A stretch of 64,000 bases of DNA, from contig NZ_SSBK01000011.1 in assembly GCF_004795035.1 (NCBI RefSeq), forward strand, positions 62,001 to 126,000, given 5' to 3'. The translations under genes were made by a program, and so were the position numbers. Below, piece by piece: positions 43,704-53,794 of this stretch. The notes under the pieces were generated by a model. It had not been told where the DNA came from. It ran no database searches and saw nothing but the letters and a program-made list of their open reading frames with translations. The stretch's first letter is position 1. Each line of letters starts with the position of its first letter. Source of the stretch: Streptomyces sp. A0958. Its GTDB lineage: Bacteria > Actinomycetota > Actinomycetes > Streptomycetales > Streptomycetaceae.

Positions 43704-45637
43704 CGGCCGTCCTCCTGAGGGTTCACGGGCGGCACGCCGCCGGGGGAAGCGGCGCCGGGCGGCGCGGCCGGGGGAGCGGCCGGTGGCGCGGCCGGCTGCG
43801 GGGAGAGGGGCGCGGCCGGGGGCGCGGCCCACTCCAGGAGCCCCATGAAGGCCCGGTTCAGCAGCGCCGAGTCGGCCGGCCGCAACGGCCGCTGCGCCAT
43901 CAGCAGGGCCTGCCCGTACAGCGCCTCCGTCGCGGTCACCGCCAGCTCCGGGGTGTCCAGCGAACCGATCCGGCGGATCAGCGGGTTGAGCTGGTTCAGT
44001 ACGAGCCGGGCACGCGGCGCACTGCCGCGCAACGAGCCCAGGATGCCCGCCCACAGGTCGTCGGCCTGCTCCTCCGCCTCGGCCCTGGCCTGCTCGTGGC
44101 GGACCGACCGGTCGTCCAGATGCAGCGCCGGAGTGGTCACCGGGTGGAAGGCGCGCAGCACCACATCGCAGCCCAGCGGGTCGAGCCGGGCACGCGCCGC
44201 CGCGAGGAACGGGCCGAGCGCCAGCTCCTCCCGCGGGTCCACGGCGTCCAGATGCGCGGTCACCGTATCGGCGTCCAGCTCCGCGACCACCGTCCCCGGC
44301 CGGGCCGCGGGCAGCCGCTCGACCAGCTCGGTGTCGTACGTGTAACCGCCGTTGACCACCCCGATGCCCTGCGCGGACGCGATCGGCGCGACCTGCCGGA
44401 ACTCCTCCACGGACCGGGTGAAGTGCACCACCGGGTGGCGCCGGGCGAACTCCTCCAGCGACAGCCGCCCGTCCGTCGTCTCGAACGGCAGCCACGGCAG
44501 CATCGTGCGCCACATCGCCTCGTCGTGCCGGGCCAGCGACTTCACGCCCAGGTGGTGCACGGACAGGAACTGCGCCAGCCGCTCCGGATCACCCGCCGCG
44601 AGACCCGTCAGCCACTCCCTGATCCGGTCGCCCAGCGCGTCCCGTACAGCGGCCAGCGTCTCGTCCGCGTACAGCGCCTCGCGCGAGGCGGTGGGCCGCA
44701 GGCTGTCCGTGTCGATCACGCACCGCACGAAGAACGCCCACTCCGGCAGCAGTTCCTCCGCCCGGTCCGTCAGCAGCATGCCCTTGAGGTGGACCCGGTG
44801 GCCCGCGCGCTGCGCCGGGCTGACCGCCGACGGCAGGACGTGGGCCACCCCGCGTATCCCGGCGAGCGGCAGGGCGAGATCGATCGTGTCCAGCGGCGAG
44901 AAGCCGAACTGCTCCTGGCAGTGGCGCGCCAGCGCCACCCGCCGCGCGGCCGGGCTCGGATAGGCCCGGTCCCAGGGGGCGGGCAGCGCGGTGACGGCCG
45001 CCTCGCCGACCCGGACGTCGTACGGCAGCAGCGAACCGAAGTCACGGGCCAGCGCGAGCACCCGCTCCTCCGCCAGCCACTCGGCGCTCCCCGGCCGGGC
45101 GGTCAGATGCACGGTGGTCCCGGGCTCCGGACGCGCGCTGTCAGGCAGCGTACGGACGGTGTACGAGCCGTCCTCACGGGCGCACCACTCCACCGGCGGC
45201 TCCCCGGGCGTGCGCGCGGACCGGCTCACGACGCGGATCTCGGCGGCCACCACGAAGCACGCCAGCAGCCCGATCCCGAACTGGCCGAGGAACCCGGCAC
45301 GCGCCGAGGCGAGGGAGTCGGCACCGTCCCGCTTGGAGCTGCGGCCGATCGTGGCGAGCAGGCTGTGCACATCGGCCTCGGTCAGACCGATGCCGCTGTC
45401 CTCCACCCGCAGCCGGCCGCCCTCGGCGTACAGCCGCACCAGCGCGGGCGCGTCCGGCTGTTCGGACCGGCGGGCCGTGATGGCGTCCACGGCGTTCTGC
45501 AGCAGCTCGCGCAGATAGACGCGGGGCGAGGAGTAGAGGTGATGGGAGAGGAGGTCGACCAGTCCGCGCAGATCCACCTGGAAGGTGTGCGGCTCCTGGG
45601 CGGCGGCGGAATCGGGTGCTGAAGTCTCAGATGTCAT
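43700..45637 (-). CDS. Hsp90-like GHKL ATPase (HtpG-related)
   Basis: A 645-residue Hsp90-family protein. The ATP pocket has N-box YLRELLQNAVDAI, G1 VEDSGIGLTEADV and G2 GFLGQFGIGLLACF. The middle domain follows (VHLKGMLLTDRAEELLPEWAFFVRCVIDT, with the catalytic-loop-like RPTASREALY). The C-terminal dimerisation region is short, and the last 50 residues are a Pro/Ala-rich tail. It is divergent from canonical HtpG. It is coupled to the repeat-protein gene and divergent from recG. No strong ribosome site precedes the ATG at 45635-45637. Role unknown; chaperone or conformational switch by family. Confidence 0.9.
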   Translation of the reverse strand: MTSETSAPDSAAAQEPHTFQVDLRGLVDLLSHHLYSSPRVYLRELLQNAVDAITARRSEQPDAPALVRLYAEGGRLRVEDSGIGLTEADVHSLLATIGRSSKRDGADSLASARAGFLGQFGIGLLACFVVAAEIRVVSRSARTPGEPPVEWCAREDGSYTVRTLPDSARPEPGTTVHLTARPGSAEWLAEERVLALARDFGSLLPYDVRVGEAAVTALPAPWDRAYPSPAARRVALARHCQEQFGFSPLDTIDLALPLAGIRGVAHVLPSAVSPAQRAGHRVHLKGMLLTDRAEELLPEWAFFVRCVIDTDSLRPTASREALYADETLAAVRDALGDRIREWLTGLAAGDPERLAQFLSVHHLGVKSLARHDEAMWRTMLPWLPFETTDGRLSLEEFARRHPVVHFTRSVEEFRQVAPIASAQGIGVVNGGYTYDTELVERLPAARPGTVVAELDADTVTAHLDAVDPREELALGPFLAAARARLDPLGCDVVLRAFHPVTTPALHLDDRSVRHEQARAEAEEQADDLWAGILGSLRGSAPRARLVLNQLNPLIRRIGSLDTPELAVTATEALYGQALLMAQRPLRPADSALLNRAFMGLLEWAAPPAAPLSPQPAAPPAAPPAAPPGAASPGGVPPVNPQEDGR

Positions 45638-45812
45638 CGTCGCAGCGCCGGTGGGGGGACTTTCGGCGGCGCGGGTCGGGCGGTCCCTGGGAGGGTGACC
45701 GCGAATGAGAGGCGTGGGGGAGCCGATCCTAGGGTCGCGGCACGATTCTGACCAGCGGCTTCCGGTGTCCCCGGCGGTGCCCGCCGGACAACTGTCACTG
45801 CCGTGGTGTGCA

Positions 45813-48032
45813 ATGGATCGCGTGTCTGCGTTCGACGAACCCCTCAAGAAGCTGCTCGGTGGCGCCACCGCGAAGGTGATGGCCGAGCACCTCGACCTGC
45901 ACACGGTCGGTGATCTCCTGCATCACTACCCGCGCCGGTACGAGGAGCGCGGCCGCCTCACCGCGCTGACCGACCTCCCGCTCGACGAGCACGTCACGGT
46001 CGTCGCCCAGGTCGCCGACGCCCGCGTGCTGGCGTTCAACGGGGGACGCGGCAAGCGCCTCGAAGTGACCCTCACCGACGGTCACGGCCGACTCCAGCTG
46101 GTCTTCTTCGGCCATGGCGTCCACAAGCCGCACAAGGACCTGTTGCCGGGCCGGCGCGCCATGTGCGCCGGCAAGGTCTCCGTCTTCAACCGCAAGATGC
46201 AGCTCGCCCACCCCACGTACCAGCTGCTCGACGCCGCGTCCGACGACGAGGCCGGGGCGAGCGAGGCCGTGGACGCCTTCGCGGGCAAGCTGCTGCCGAT
46301 CTACCCCGCCTGCAAGCAGCTCGACTCCTGGCGGATCGCCAAGGCGGTCGACGCGGTCCTGCCCAGCGCCCGGGAGGCCGTCGACCCGCTGCCCGAGGCC
46401 CTGCGCGAGGGCCGCGGCTTCACCTCGCTGCCCGAGGCCCTGCTGAAGATCCACCGGCCGCAGACCAAGGCCGACGTGGCGGCGGCCCGGGACCGGCTGA
46501 AGTGGGACGAGGCCTTCGTCCTCCAGGTCGCCCTGGCCCGCCGCAGGTTCGCCGACACCCAGCTCCCGGCCGTCGCCCGCCGGCCCGCCCCCGGCGGCCT
46601 CCTCGACGCCTTCGACGCGAAGCTGCCGTTCACCCTCACCGACGGCCAGCTCAAGGTCTCGAAGGAGATCTTCGACGACCTCGCCACCGAACACCCGATG
46701 CACCGCCTCCTCCAGGGCGAGGTCGGGTCGGGAAAGACCATGGTGGCCCTGCGCGCCATGCTCGCCGTCGTCGACTGTGAGGGACAGGCCGCCATGCTCG
46801 CGCCCACCGAGGTCCTCGCCCAGCAGCACCACCGGTCCATCACCGAGATGATGGGGGAGCTGGCGGAGGGAGGGATGCTGGGCGGTTCGGAGCAGGGCAC
46901 CAAGGTCGTCCTGCTCACCGGCTCCATGGGCACCGCCGCACGCCGGCAGGCCCTGCTCGACCTGGTCACCGGCGAGGCCGGCATCGTCATTGGGACGCAT
47001 GCGCTGATCGAGGACAAGGTCAAGTTCCACGACCTGGGCCTGGTCGTCGTGGACGAGCAGCACCGCTTCGGCGTGGAGCAGCGCGACGCCCTGCGGTCCA
47101 AGGGCAAGCAGCCGCCGCACCTGCTCGTCATGACCGCCACCCCCATCCCCCGCACGGTCGCCATGACGGTCTTCGGCGACCTGGAGACCTCCGTCCTCGA
47201 CCAGCTGCCGGCCGGCCGCTCACCCATCGCCAGCCACGTCGTCCCCGCCGAGGACAAGCCCCACTTCCTCACCCGCGCCTGGGAACGGGTCCGCGAGGAA
47301 GTGGAGAACGGCCACCAGGCATACGTCGTCTGCCCCCGCATCGGGGACGACGAGGACGACCCCGGAAAGAAGAAGGGGAAGAAGAAGACCGCCGAGGAGG
47401 AGGCGACGGCGGACAAGCGCCCGCCGCTCGCCGTCCTGGAGATCGCCGAACAGCTCGCCAAGGGCCCCCTGAGCGGCCTGCGCATCGAGGTGCTGCACGG
47501 CAGGATGCAGCCCGACGACAAGGACGACGTGATGCGCCGCTTCGCCGCCGGCGAGGTCGACGTCCTGGTCGCCACCACCGTCATCGAGGTCGGCGTCAAC
47601 GTCCCCAACGCCACCGCGATGGTGATCATGGACGCCGACCGGTTCGGCGTCTCCCAGCTGCACCAGCTGCGCGGCCGGGTCGGCCGCGGCTCGGCCCCCG
47701 GCCTCTGCCTGCTGGTCACCGAGGCCCACGAGGCGAGCCCCGCCCGCGCCCGCCTCTCCGCCGTCGCCGCCACCCTGGACGGCTTCGAGCTGTCCCGCAT
47801 CGACCTCGAACAGCGCCGCGAGGGCGACGTCCTCGGCCAGGCCCAGTCCGGGGTCCGCTCCTCGCTGCGGGTCCTGAGCGTCATCGACGACGAGGAGGTC
47901 ATCGCCGCAGCCCGCCAGGAGGCCGTCACCGTCGTGGCCGCCGACCCCGAACTGGAGCACCTGCCCGAGCTGCGCACCGCCCTGGACGCCCTGCTCGACA
48001 AGGACCGCGAGGAATACCTCGACAAGGGATGA
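45813..48032 (+). CDS. recG: ATP-dependent DNA helicase RecG
   Basis: A 739-residue branched-DNA helicase for replication-fork reversal and recombination. An N-terminal wedge/OB domain (VTLTDGHGRLQLVFFG) precedes the motor. Walker A is GEVGSGKT, motif II is VVDEQHRFG, motif III is VMTATPIPRT, and motif VI is QLRGRVGRG. A charged insertion (about 25 residues, KKKGKKK within it) interrupts the second helicase lobe. The start at ATG 45813 is likely; a GTG four codons in is an alternative. Confidence 0.96.
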   Translation: MDRVSAFDEPLKKLLGGATAKVMAEHLDLHTVGDLLHHYPRRYEERGRLTALTDLPLDEHVTVVAQVADARVLAFNGGRGKRLEVTLTDGHGRLQLVFFGHGVHKPHKDLLPGRRAMCAGKVSVFNRKMQLAHPTYQLLDAASDDEAGASEAVDAFAGKLLPIYPACKQLDSWRIAKAVDAVLPSAREAVDPLPEALREGRGFTSLPEALLKIHRPQTKADVAAARDRLKWDEAFVLQVALARRRFADTQLPAVARRPAPGGLLDAFDAKLPFTLTDGQLKVSKEIFDDLATEHPMHRLLQGEVGSGKTMVALRAMLAVVDCEGQAAMLAPTEVLAQQHHRSITEMMGELAEGGMLGGSEQGTKVVLLTGSMGTAARRQALLDLVTGEAGIVIGTHALIEDKVKFHDLGLVVVDEQHRFGVEQRDALRSKGKQPPHLLVMTATPIPRTVAMTVFGDLETSVLDQLPAGRSPIASHVVPAEDKPHFLTRAWERVREEVENGHQAYVVCPRIGDDEDDPGKKKGKKKTAEEEATADKRPPLAVLEIAEQLAKGPLSGLRIEVLHGRMQPDDKDDVMRRFAAGEVDVLVATTVIEVGVNVPNATAMVIMDADRFGVSQLHQLRGRVGRGSAPGLCLLVTEAHEASPARARLSAVAATLDGFELSRIDLEQRREGDVLGQAQSGVRSSLRVLSVIDDEEVIAAARQEAVTVVAADPELEHLPELRTALDALLDKDREEYLDKG

Positions 48033-48154
48033 GGACAGGGGGTGAGTACGGGCACGCCCGCCCGGGGGCGCCCCGCCCCCGCCGACGCCATATCGTGGGA
48101 GGCACGGCGCCCGCTCCATCCCGCGCGCCGCCCCGACCCGAGGACCAGTCACCC

Positions 48155-48739
48155 ATGACCCGCGTGATCGCAGGCGTGGCCGGCGGACGCCACCTGGCCG
48201 TCCCGCCCGGCACCGGCACCCGCCCCACATCCGACCGCGCGCGCGAGGGCCTGTTCTCCACCTGGCAGGCGCTCCTCGGCACCCTGGACGGCATCCGGAT
48301 CGCCGACCTCTACGCCGGCTCCGGCGCCGTGGGGCTCGAAGCGCTCTCCCGGGGCGCGGCCCACGCCCTGCTCGTGGAGGCCGACGCCAGGGCCGTCCGC
48401 ACCGTCCGGGACAACGCCCGCGCCCTGGGCCTGCCCGGCGCCGAGGTCCGCACCGGCAAAGCCGAACAGATCGTGACGGGCCCGGCGCCCGCGGAGCCGT
48501 ACGACGTGGTCTTCCTGGACCCGCCCTACGCCGTCACCGACGACGATCTTGGCGAGATACTGCTCACACTCCGTGCCCAGGGGTGGCTCACAGCCGACGC
48601 GCTCGTCACCGTGGAACGCAGCACCAGAGGCGGAGAATTCAGCTGGCCCAAGGGTTTCGAGCCATTGCGGGCCCGTCGCTACGGCGAGGGAACGCTTTGG
48701 TACGGTCGCGCCGCCGCTACGTGCGAAGACGCACGATGA
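48155..48739 (+). CDS. rsmD: 16S rRNA (guanine966-N2)-methyltransferase
   Basis: A 194-residue methyltransferase. The N-terminal [12 protein letters not shown], motif [18 protein letters not shown] and catalytic D122-P-P-Y125 identify RsmD, which methylates G966 of 16S rRNA. GAGGACC precedes the ATG at 48155. Its end overlaps a possible upstream coaD start. The rsmD-coaD pairing is common in bacteria. Confidence 0.94.
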   Translation: MTRVIAGVAGGRHLAVPPGTGTRPTSDRAREGLFSTWQALLGTLDGIRIADLYAGSGAVGLEALSRGAAHALLVEADARAVRTVRDNARALGLPGAEVRTGKAEQIVTGPAPAEPYDVVFLDPPYAVTDDDLGEILLTLRAQGWLTADALVTVERSTRGGEFSWPKGFEPLRARRYGEGTLWYGRAAATCEDAR

Positions 48740-48765
48740 CCGGACCGGAGAGCGAGGGAATCAAG

Positions 48766-49245
48766 TTGCGCCGCGCCGTATGCCCGGGGTCTTTCGACCC
48801 CATCACCAACGGACATCTCGACATCATCGGCCGCGCCTCGAAGCTGTACGACGTCGTACATGTCGCGGTGATGATCAACCAGTCCAAGAAGGGCCTGTTC
48901 ACGGTCGACGAGCGGATGGAGCTCATCCGCCAGGTCACGGAGGACTTCGGCAACGTGCGGGTCGAGGCCTTCCACGGGCTGCTGGTCGACTTCTGCAAGG
49001 AGCGCGACATCCCGGCGATCGTGAAGGGCCTGCGCGCCGTCAGCGACTTCGACTACGAACTCCAGATGGCCCAGATGAACAACGGGCTCTCGGGCGTCGA
49101 AACGCTCTTCGTGCCGACCAACCCCACCTACAGCTTCCTGTCGTCCTCCCTGGTCAAGGAGGTGGCGACCTGGGGCGGCGACGTCTCCCACCTGCTGCCC
49201 CCGGTCGTCCACACGGCCCTGACCGAACGCCTCCGGCAGCGCTGA
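48766..49245 (+). CDS. coaD: Phosphopantetheine adenylyltransferase (TTG start)
   Basis: A 159-residue enzyme for the penultimate step of coenzyme A synthesis. The nucleotidyltransferase motif T14-N-G-H17 and the second signature [10 protein letters not shown] are intact. The TTG at 48766 was chosen: GAGGG lies seven bases upstream and the resulting N-terminus [11 protein letters not shown] is the family norm. An in-frame ATG at 48736 overlaps the rsmD stop (ATGA) and would add ten atypical residues. Confidence 0.95.
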   Translation: MRRAVCPGSFDPITNGHLDIIGRASKLYDVVHVAVMINQSKKGLFTVDERMELIRQVTEDFGNVRVEAFHGLLVDFCKERDIPAIVKGLRAVSDFDYELQMAQMNNGLSGVETLFVPTNPTYSFLSSSLVKEVATWGGDVSHLLPPVVHTALTERLRQR

Positions 49246-49355
49246 GCCACTGACAGGGCGTCAGCCGTACACCCCGCAGGTGTCGGGCGGGCGGTGACTG
49301 GCCGTACAGTCGTCCCGTCCGTCTCCAATCGGCAGTAGAGAGTGGCGAGCACACG

Positions 49356-50462
49356 GTGGACGTGCAGAAGAAGCTCGACGAGATCGTCGAGACGGTCGGG
49401 AGCGCCCGGTCCATGCCCATGTCGGCATCCTGCGTGGTCAACCGCGCCGAACTGCTCTCGATGCTCGAAGAGGTGCGCGACGCCCTGCCCGGCTCGCTCG
49501 CGCAGGCCGCGGAGGTCATCGGCGGCCATGAGCAGCTGGTCGAGCAGGCCCGCCAGGAGGCCGGCCGGATCATCGAGAACGCCCACGCCGAGCGCGGCAC
49601 CCTGATCTCCGACACCGAGATCGCCCGGCGCTCCCAGGCCGAGGCCGACCGGATTCTCACCGAGGCCCGTCAGGAGGCCGACGAGATCCGCGCCGAGGCC
49701 GACGAGTACGTCGACAGCAAGCTCGCCAACTTCGAGGTCGTCCTCACCAAGACCATCGGCTCCGTCGACCGGGGCCGCGAGAAGCTCCTCGGCCGCGGCC
49801 AGGGCTTCGACGAGCAGGGCTACGCGGACCCGGACTTCGCCGAGGCCCCCGAGCGCAGCGCCGACCCGGCCACTCTTCAGCGCCGCGCCGACGAGTACGT
49901 GGACACCAAGCTCGGCGCCTTCGAGGCGGTGCTCGCCAAGACCCTGGAGGCGGTCGGCCGGGGCCGGCAGAAGCTGCACGGCCGGGTCGCCACGGACGAG
50001 CTGGGCGCGCACATCGCCGCCCAGGACGCGGCGGGCAACCAGGGCCACACCAGCGACGAGGACCACTGGGCCGGACTGGCCGAGGTGGCCGCCCCGCAGC
50101 CGCTCCAGATCCCCCAGCAGACCGAGCCGCAGTACGCCGCCCAGCCGGAGCCGCAGTACGCGCAGACCTACGCCTACCAGGACCCGTCGCAGCAGGACGC
50201 CTACCAGGACCAACCCCAGCAGGACGCCTACGGCTACCAGCAGCAGCCCGACCCGTACGCGGCCTACCAGCAGCAGGGCTACGACCAGCAGGGCGGGACC
50301 GCGATGCCGGCGCAGGGCGGCTACGACGCCTGGCAGCAGCAGCCGGTGCCGGCCCAGCAGCCCCTCCAGCAGCACGGCGAGGGCGCCCTGGACGAGACCA
50401 GCCTGTTCGACACCAGCATGATCGACCTGGACCAGCTGCGCCGGTACGAACAGGAACGCTGA
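49356..50462 (+). CDS. DivIVA-like coiled-coil protein with Gln-rich tail
   Basis: A 368-residue protein. The N-terminal part is helical and coiled-coil (LVEQARQEAGRIIENAHAE, AEADRILTEARQEADEIRAEA). It contains two copies of one segment: RADEYVDSKLANFEVVLTKT and, about 60 residues later, RADEYVDTKLGAFEAVLAKT. The C-terminal 130 residues are disordered and rich in Gln, Tyr and Pro, ending in the conserved-looking LDETSLFDTSMIDLDQLRRY. Similar proteins are annotated as cell-division-initiation or ATPase-B-like, suggesting a cytoskeletal or polar role (inference). It starts at GTG 49356. Confidence 0.85.
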   Translation: MDVQKKLDEIVETVGSARSMPMSASCVVNRAELLSMLEEVRDALPGSLAQAAEVIGGHEQLVEQARQEAGRIIENAHAERGTLISDTEIARRSQAEADRILTEARQEADEIRAEADEYVDSKLANFEVVLTKTIGSVDRGREKLLGRGQGFDEQGYADPDFAEAPERSADPATLQRRADEYVDTKLGAFEAVLAKTLEAVGRGRQKLHGRVATDELGAHIAAQDAAGNQGHTSDEDHWAGLAEVAAPQPLQIPQQTEPQYAAQPEPQYAQTYAYQDPSQQDAYQDQPQQDAYGYQQQPDPYAAYQQQGYDQQGGTAMPAQGGYDAWQQQPVPAQQPLQQHGEGALDETSLFDTSMIDLDQLRRYEQER

Positions 50463-50475
50463 CCCGGCGGGGGCC

Positions 50476-50496
50476 GTCGGCGGGCGTCCCGCCGGC
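50476..50496 (+). terminator. Hairpin after the DivIVA-like gene
   Basis: GGCGGG pairs with CCCGCC around CGT, extendable outward by two or three pairs with one wobble. It is a short stem with no T-run, so only a weak terminator candidate. Confidence 0.4.
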
Positions 50497-50660
50497 CGGC
50501 CCGTCCGGGGCCGGATTGGGTCCTGGGCGGTGTGTCCAGTATCCTGGCTCCTCGGTCGCGCGTATGTCCGCGATCCCGGCTGCCCGCTTCGACTCCGGAC
50601 CGGTCAGCCCCTCCCACCCCCACCGCGCGTGACGCGTTCGATCCGAAAGCAGGAGAAGCC

Positions 50661-51302
50661 CTGAACGGCCACCTCGACCACCGAAACCCCCTCGTGTTCG
50701 ATACGCACGAGCTGGGCCGGCGTCCCGGTGCCATGCAGCGGCTGTCCCGCACGGCGGACGCCCCCGCCGACCTCGGTATCGGTGGCGTCATCGAAGTGCC
50801 GGAAGGCGCCCCGGTGGAGCTGAACGTCCGCCTCGAGTCCGTCATGGAAGGTGTGCTGGTCACCGGCACCGCCCGTGCGACGGCCGAGGGGGAGTGCGTA
50901 AGGTGTCTGGAGCCGCTGAGCCGCAAGGTGGAGGCGGACTTCCAGGAGATGTTCTCGTACCCTGACGCCGATGACCGGAACCGCGGCAAGACCGCGGACC
51001 CGGTCGACGACGCCGAGGACGACGAGGACAGGTATTTCCTCGAGGACGGCCTGTTCGACCTCGAGCCGGTGCTGCGTGATGCGGTGGTGCTCGCACTGCC
51101 GATGCAGCCGGTGTGCAAGGAGACCTGTGCCGGTCTGTGTTCCGAATGCGGAATCAGGCTGGACGAGAATCCGGGCCACCACCACGATGCCGTCGACGCA
51201 CGTTGGGCGGCACTGCAAGGACTCGCCGAGACCGTTCAGGACGGCGAGAAGGACAACATGGGCGGCGCCGCACCCGGCGTCGACAAGAAGCAGGAGAAGT
51301 AG
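50661..51302 (+). CDS. DUF177 (YceD-like) protein, possible CTG start
   Basis: A 213-residue DUF177 protein, conserved upstream of rpmF and thought to act in 23S rRNA or ribosome maturation. It contains the Cys motifs CVRCLEPL and [21 protein letters not shown] at 50651-50655 is followed after five bases by CTG (50661), giving the family N-terminus [19 protein letters not shown]. No ATG, GTG or TTG gives both that N-terminus and a ribosome site. The next candidate, GTG 50694, drops part of the conserved segment. It is co-transcribed with rpmF two bases downstream. Confidence 0.88.
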   Translation: MNGHLDHRNPLVFDTHELGRRPGAMQRLSRTADAPADLGIGGVIEVPEGAPVELNVRLESVMEGVLVTGTARATAEGECVRCLEPLSRKVEADFQEMFSYPDADDRNRGKTADPVDDAEDDEDRYFLEDGLFDLEPVLRDAVVLALPMQPVCKETCAGLCSECGIRLDENPGHHHDAVDARWAALQGLAETVQDGEKDNMGGAAPGVDKKQEK

Positions 51303-51304
51303 CC

Positions 51305-51478
51305 GTGGCTGTTCCGAAGCGGAAGATGTCGCGCAGCAACACGCGCCACCGCCGGTCGCAGTGGAAGGCTGCGGTCCCCACCCTGGTTTCGTGCGAGCGC
51401 TGCCAGGAGCCGAAGCTGCAGCACATCGCGTGCCCCAGCTGCGGCACGTACAACAAGCGCCAGGTCCTCGAGGTCTGA
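51305..51478 (+). CDS. rpmF: 50S ribosomal protein L32 (zinc-binding form)
   Basis: A 57-residue ribosomal protein starting [25 protein letters not shown]...CPSC zinc ribbon marks the zinc-containing type. It starts at GTG 51305 two bases after the DUF177 stop, with AGGAG upstream. Confidence 0.97.
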   Translation: MAVPKRKMSRSNTRHRRSQWKAAVPTLVSCERCQEPKLQHIACPSCGTYNKRQVLEV

Positions 51479-51497
51479 GCGGCTGGTGAGAGGCCCG

Positions 51498-52322
51498 ATG
51501 TCTGAGTTGTCCCACGCCAAGAAGCAGGCAGACAACGTCAACACAGCCTCGTCCCACACGCTTCTGGAAGGGCGGCTCGGGTATCACCTCGAGTCCGCCC
51601 TTCTGGTGCGTGCGCTGACCCACCGTTCGTACGCGTACGAGAACGGCGGTCTGCCCACCAACGAGCGGCTGGAGTTCCTCGGGGACTCGGTGCTCGGCCT
51701 GGTGGTCACGGACACGCTGTACCGCACCCACCCCGACCTGCCCGAAGGCCAGCTGGCCAAGTTGCGGGCCGCGGTGGTCAACTCGCGTGCGCTGGCGGAA
51801 GTGGGCCGCGGCCTCGAACTCGGCTCCTTCATCCGGCTCGGCCGCGGTGAAGAGGGCACGGGTGGCCGGGACAAGGCGTCCATCCTCGCCGACACCCTGG
51901 AAGCGGTGATCGGCGCGGTCTATCTCGATCAGGGCCTCGACGCGGCCTCGGAGCTGGTTCACCGGCTCTTCGACCCGCTGATCGACAGGTCCTCGAACCT
52001 CGGCGCCGGCCTGGACTGGAAGACCAGCCTCCAGGAGCTCACCGCGAGCGAGAGCCTCGGAGTCCCCGAGTACCTCGTCACGGAGACCGGCCCGGACCAC
52101 GAGAAGACCTTTACTGCTGCTGCTCGCGTCGGTGGTGTCTCGTACGGCACCGGCACCGGTCGTAGCAAGAAGGAAGCGGAGCAGCAGGCGGCCGAGTCCG
52201 CCTGGCGCGAGATCAGCGCCGCCGCGGAAGCGCGGGAGGCCGCGGCGAAGGCCGCAGCCGACGGAGGGGCCGCCGACACCCCTGCCGGCCCGTCGCCGTC
52301 CACGGACGTCGCTCCGGCCTGA
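51498..52322 (+). CDS. rnc: Ribonuclease III
   Basis: A 274-residue double-strand RNase. The catalytic signature [10 protein letters not shown] spans residues 55-64, with the second acidic cluster in [21 protein letters not shown] double-stranded RNA-binding domain follows ([30 protein letters not shown]), then an Ala-rich tail. In S. coelicolor this gene is absB, a global regulator of antibiotic production. The ATG at 51498 has AGAGG four bases upstream; GTG 51486 is an alternative that adds four residues. Confidence 0.96.
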   Translation: MSELSHAKKQADNVNTASSHTLLEGRLGYHLESALLVRALTHRSYAYENGGLPTNERLEFLGDSVLGLVVTDTLYRTHPDLPEGQLAKLRAAVVNSRALAEVGRGLELGSFIRLGRGEEGTGGRDKASILADTLEAVIGAVYLDQGLDAASELVHRLFDPLIDRSSNLGAGLDWKTSLQELTASESLGVPEYLVTETGPDHEKTFTAAARVGGVSYGTGTGRSKKEAEQQAAESAWREISAAAEAREAAAKAAADGGAADTPAGPSPSTDVAPA

Positions 52323-52327
52323 CCTGC

Positions 52328-52365
52328 GAGAACCCCCCGGCGCCTGCGCGCACCGGGGGGTTCTC
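52328..52365 (+). terminator. Terminator after rnc
   Basis: A 13-bp perfect stem (GAGAACCCCCCGG with CCGGGGGGTTCTC) on a 12-base loop lies five bases after the stop codon. Confidence 0.85.
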
Positions 52366-52429
52366 CCTGTCCGCGTACCTTCGTACCCCATTCGCGTTTC
52401 ACCCTCAGTCCCACCCCAGGAGCGACACC

Positions 52430-53311
52430 GTGCCCGAACTGCCCGAGGTCGAAGTCGTCCGCCGCGGTCTGGAGCGCTGGGTCGCCGGGCGGACGGCCGG
52501 TGAGATCGAGGTCCTGCACCCGCGCGCGGTCCGCCGCCACCTCGCGGGCGGCGTGGACTTCGCGGCCCGGCTCACGGGCGCGCGCTTCGGGACGGCTATG
52601 CGCCGCGGCAAGTACCTCTGGGTGCCGCTGGACGACGCGGCCGACTCGCTCCTCGGCCACCTCGGCATGAGCGGACAGCTCCTCGTCCAGCCCGAGGGGG
52701 CGCCCGACGAGAAGCACCTGCGGGTCAGGATCAGGTTCGCCGACTCCGTCGGCATCGAACTGCGCTTCGTGGACCAGCGCACCTTCGGCGGGCTCTCGCT
52801 CCACGAGAACACCCCCGACGGCCTGCCCGACATCATCGCGCACATCGCGCGCGACCCCCTGGACCCCGCCTTCGACGACGCCGCCTTCCACACGGCGCTG
52901 CGCCTGCGCCGCACCACGGTCAAGCGGGCCCTGCTCGACCAGTCGCTGATCAGCGGGGTCGGCAACATCTACGCGGACGAGGCGCTCTGGCGCTCCCGGC
53001 TGCACTACGACCGGCCGACCGCGACCCTCACCCGCCCCGGGTCGGCCGAGCTGCTCGGCCATGTCCGCGACGTGATGAACGCCGCCCTGGCCCAGGGCGG
53101 CACGAGCTTCGACAGCCTCTACGTGAACGTGAACGGCGAGTCGGGCTACTTCGACCGGTCGCTCGACGCCTACGGCCGCGAGGGCGAGCCCTGCCACCGC
53201 TGCGGTACGGCGATGGCGCGGCGCCCCTGGATGAACCGGTCCAGCTACTACTGCCCGCGCTGCCAGCGCCCGCCCCGCATCCGGCCTCAGGCCTCGCGCG
53301 CCGCGTCGTAG
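52430..53311 (+). CDS. mutM: Formamidopyrimidine-DNA glycosylase
   Basis: A 293-residue base-excision enzyme that removes 8-oxoguanine. The catalytic N-terminus PELPEVE follows the initiator, and the helix-two-turn-helix [19 protein letters not shown] is complete. The C-terminal zinc finger is C255-x2-C258-x16-C275-x2-C278. It starts at GTG 52430 after AGGAG. Its last 25 bases overlap the convergent HxlR gene. Confidence 0.96.
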   Translation: MPELPEVEVVRRGLERWVAGRTAGEIEVLHPRAVRRHLAGGVDFAARLTGARFGTAMRRGKYLWVPLDDAADSLLGHLGMSGQLLVQPEGAPDEKHLRVRIRFADSVGIELRFVDQRTFGGLSLHENTPDGLPDIIAHIARDPLDPAFDDAAFHTALRLRRTTVKRALLDQSLISGVGNIYADEALWRSRLHYDRPTATLTRPGSAELLGHVRDVMNAALAQGGTSFDSLYVNVNGESGYFDRSLDAYGREGEPCHRCGTAMARRPWMNRSSYYCPRCQRPPRIRPQASRAAS

Positions 53312-53694
53312 CGCTCCCGCGCCGCCAGGACCTCGTCCATGCGGCCCTCCACGAAGTGGATCAGGCCGAGCAGCCGCTCCGCGACCTCGCGCCCGAGCGG
53401 GGTCAGCTCGTAGTCGACGCGGGGCGGATTGACGAGCTGCGCCTCGCGGTGCACCAGGCCGTCCCGCTCCAGCGCCTGCAGGGTCTGGGACAGCATCTTC
53501 TCGCTCACCCCGTCGACCCGGCGGCGCAGCGCGTTGAAGCGCAGGCTCCCCTCGTACAGGGCGCCGAGTGTGAGGCTGCCCCAGCGGCCGGTGGCGTGTT
53601 CCAGCAGGCCGCGCGAGGGGCACTGCTTGGAGAACACGTCGAAGGGCGGCATGACGTCCCGCCGCTCCTCGGGCGATGCGGTGCTCTGGTCCAT
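53287..53694 (-). CDS. HxlR-family transcriptional regulator
   Basis: A 135-residue winged-helix regulator of the HxlR type. A conserved Cys lies near the N-terminus ([21 protein letters not shown]), where family members sense electrophiles or formaldehyde. The DNA-binding region is [24 protein letters not shown] 53694 is preferred although no ribosome site is evident. Its 3' end overlaps mutM by 25 bases. A target gene is not obvious next to it. Confidence 0.9.
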   Translation of the reverse strand: MDQSTASPEERRDVMPPFDVFSKQCPSRGLLEHATGRWGSLTLGALYEGSLRFNALRRRVDGVSEKMLSQTLQALERDGLVHREAQLVNPPRVDYELTPLGREVAERLLGLIHFVEGRMDEVLAARERYDAAREA

Positions 53695-53794
53695 GAAAAC
53701 CAGCGTACGCCCGCACAGCGCTTTCCCCGAGACAGCGGAATCCGGGAGCAAGCGAGCGGGGCGTACGGGGTGGTGGGGACGGAGGTGGCGCGGG

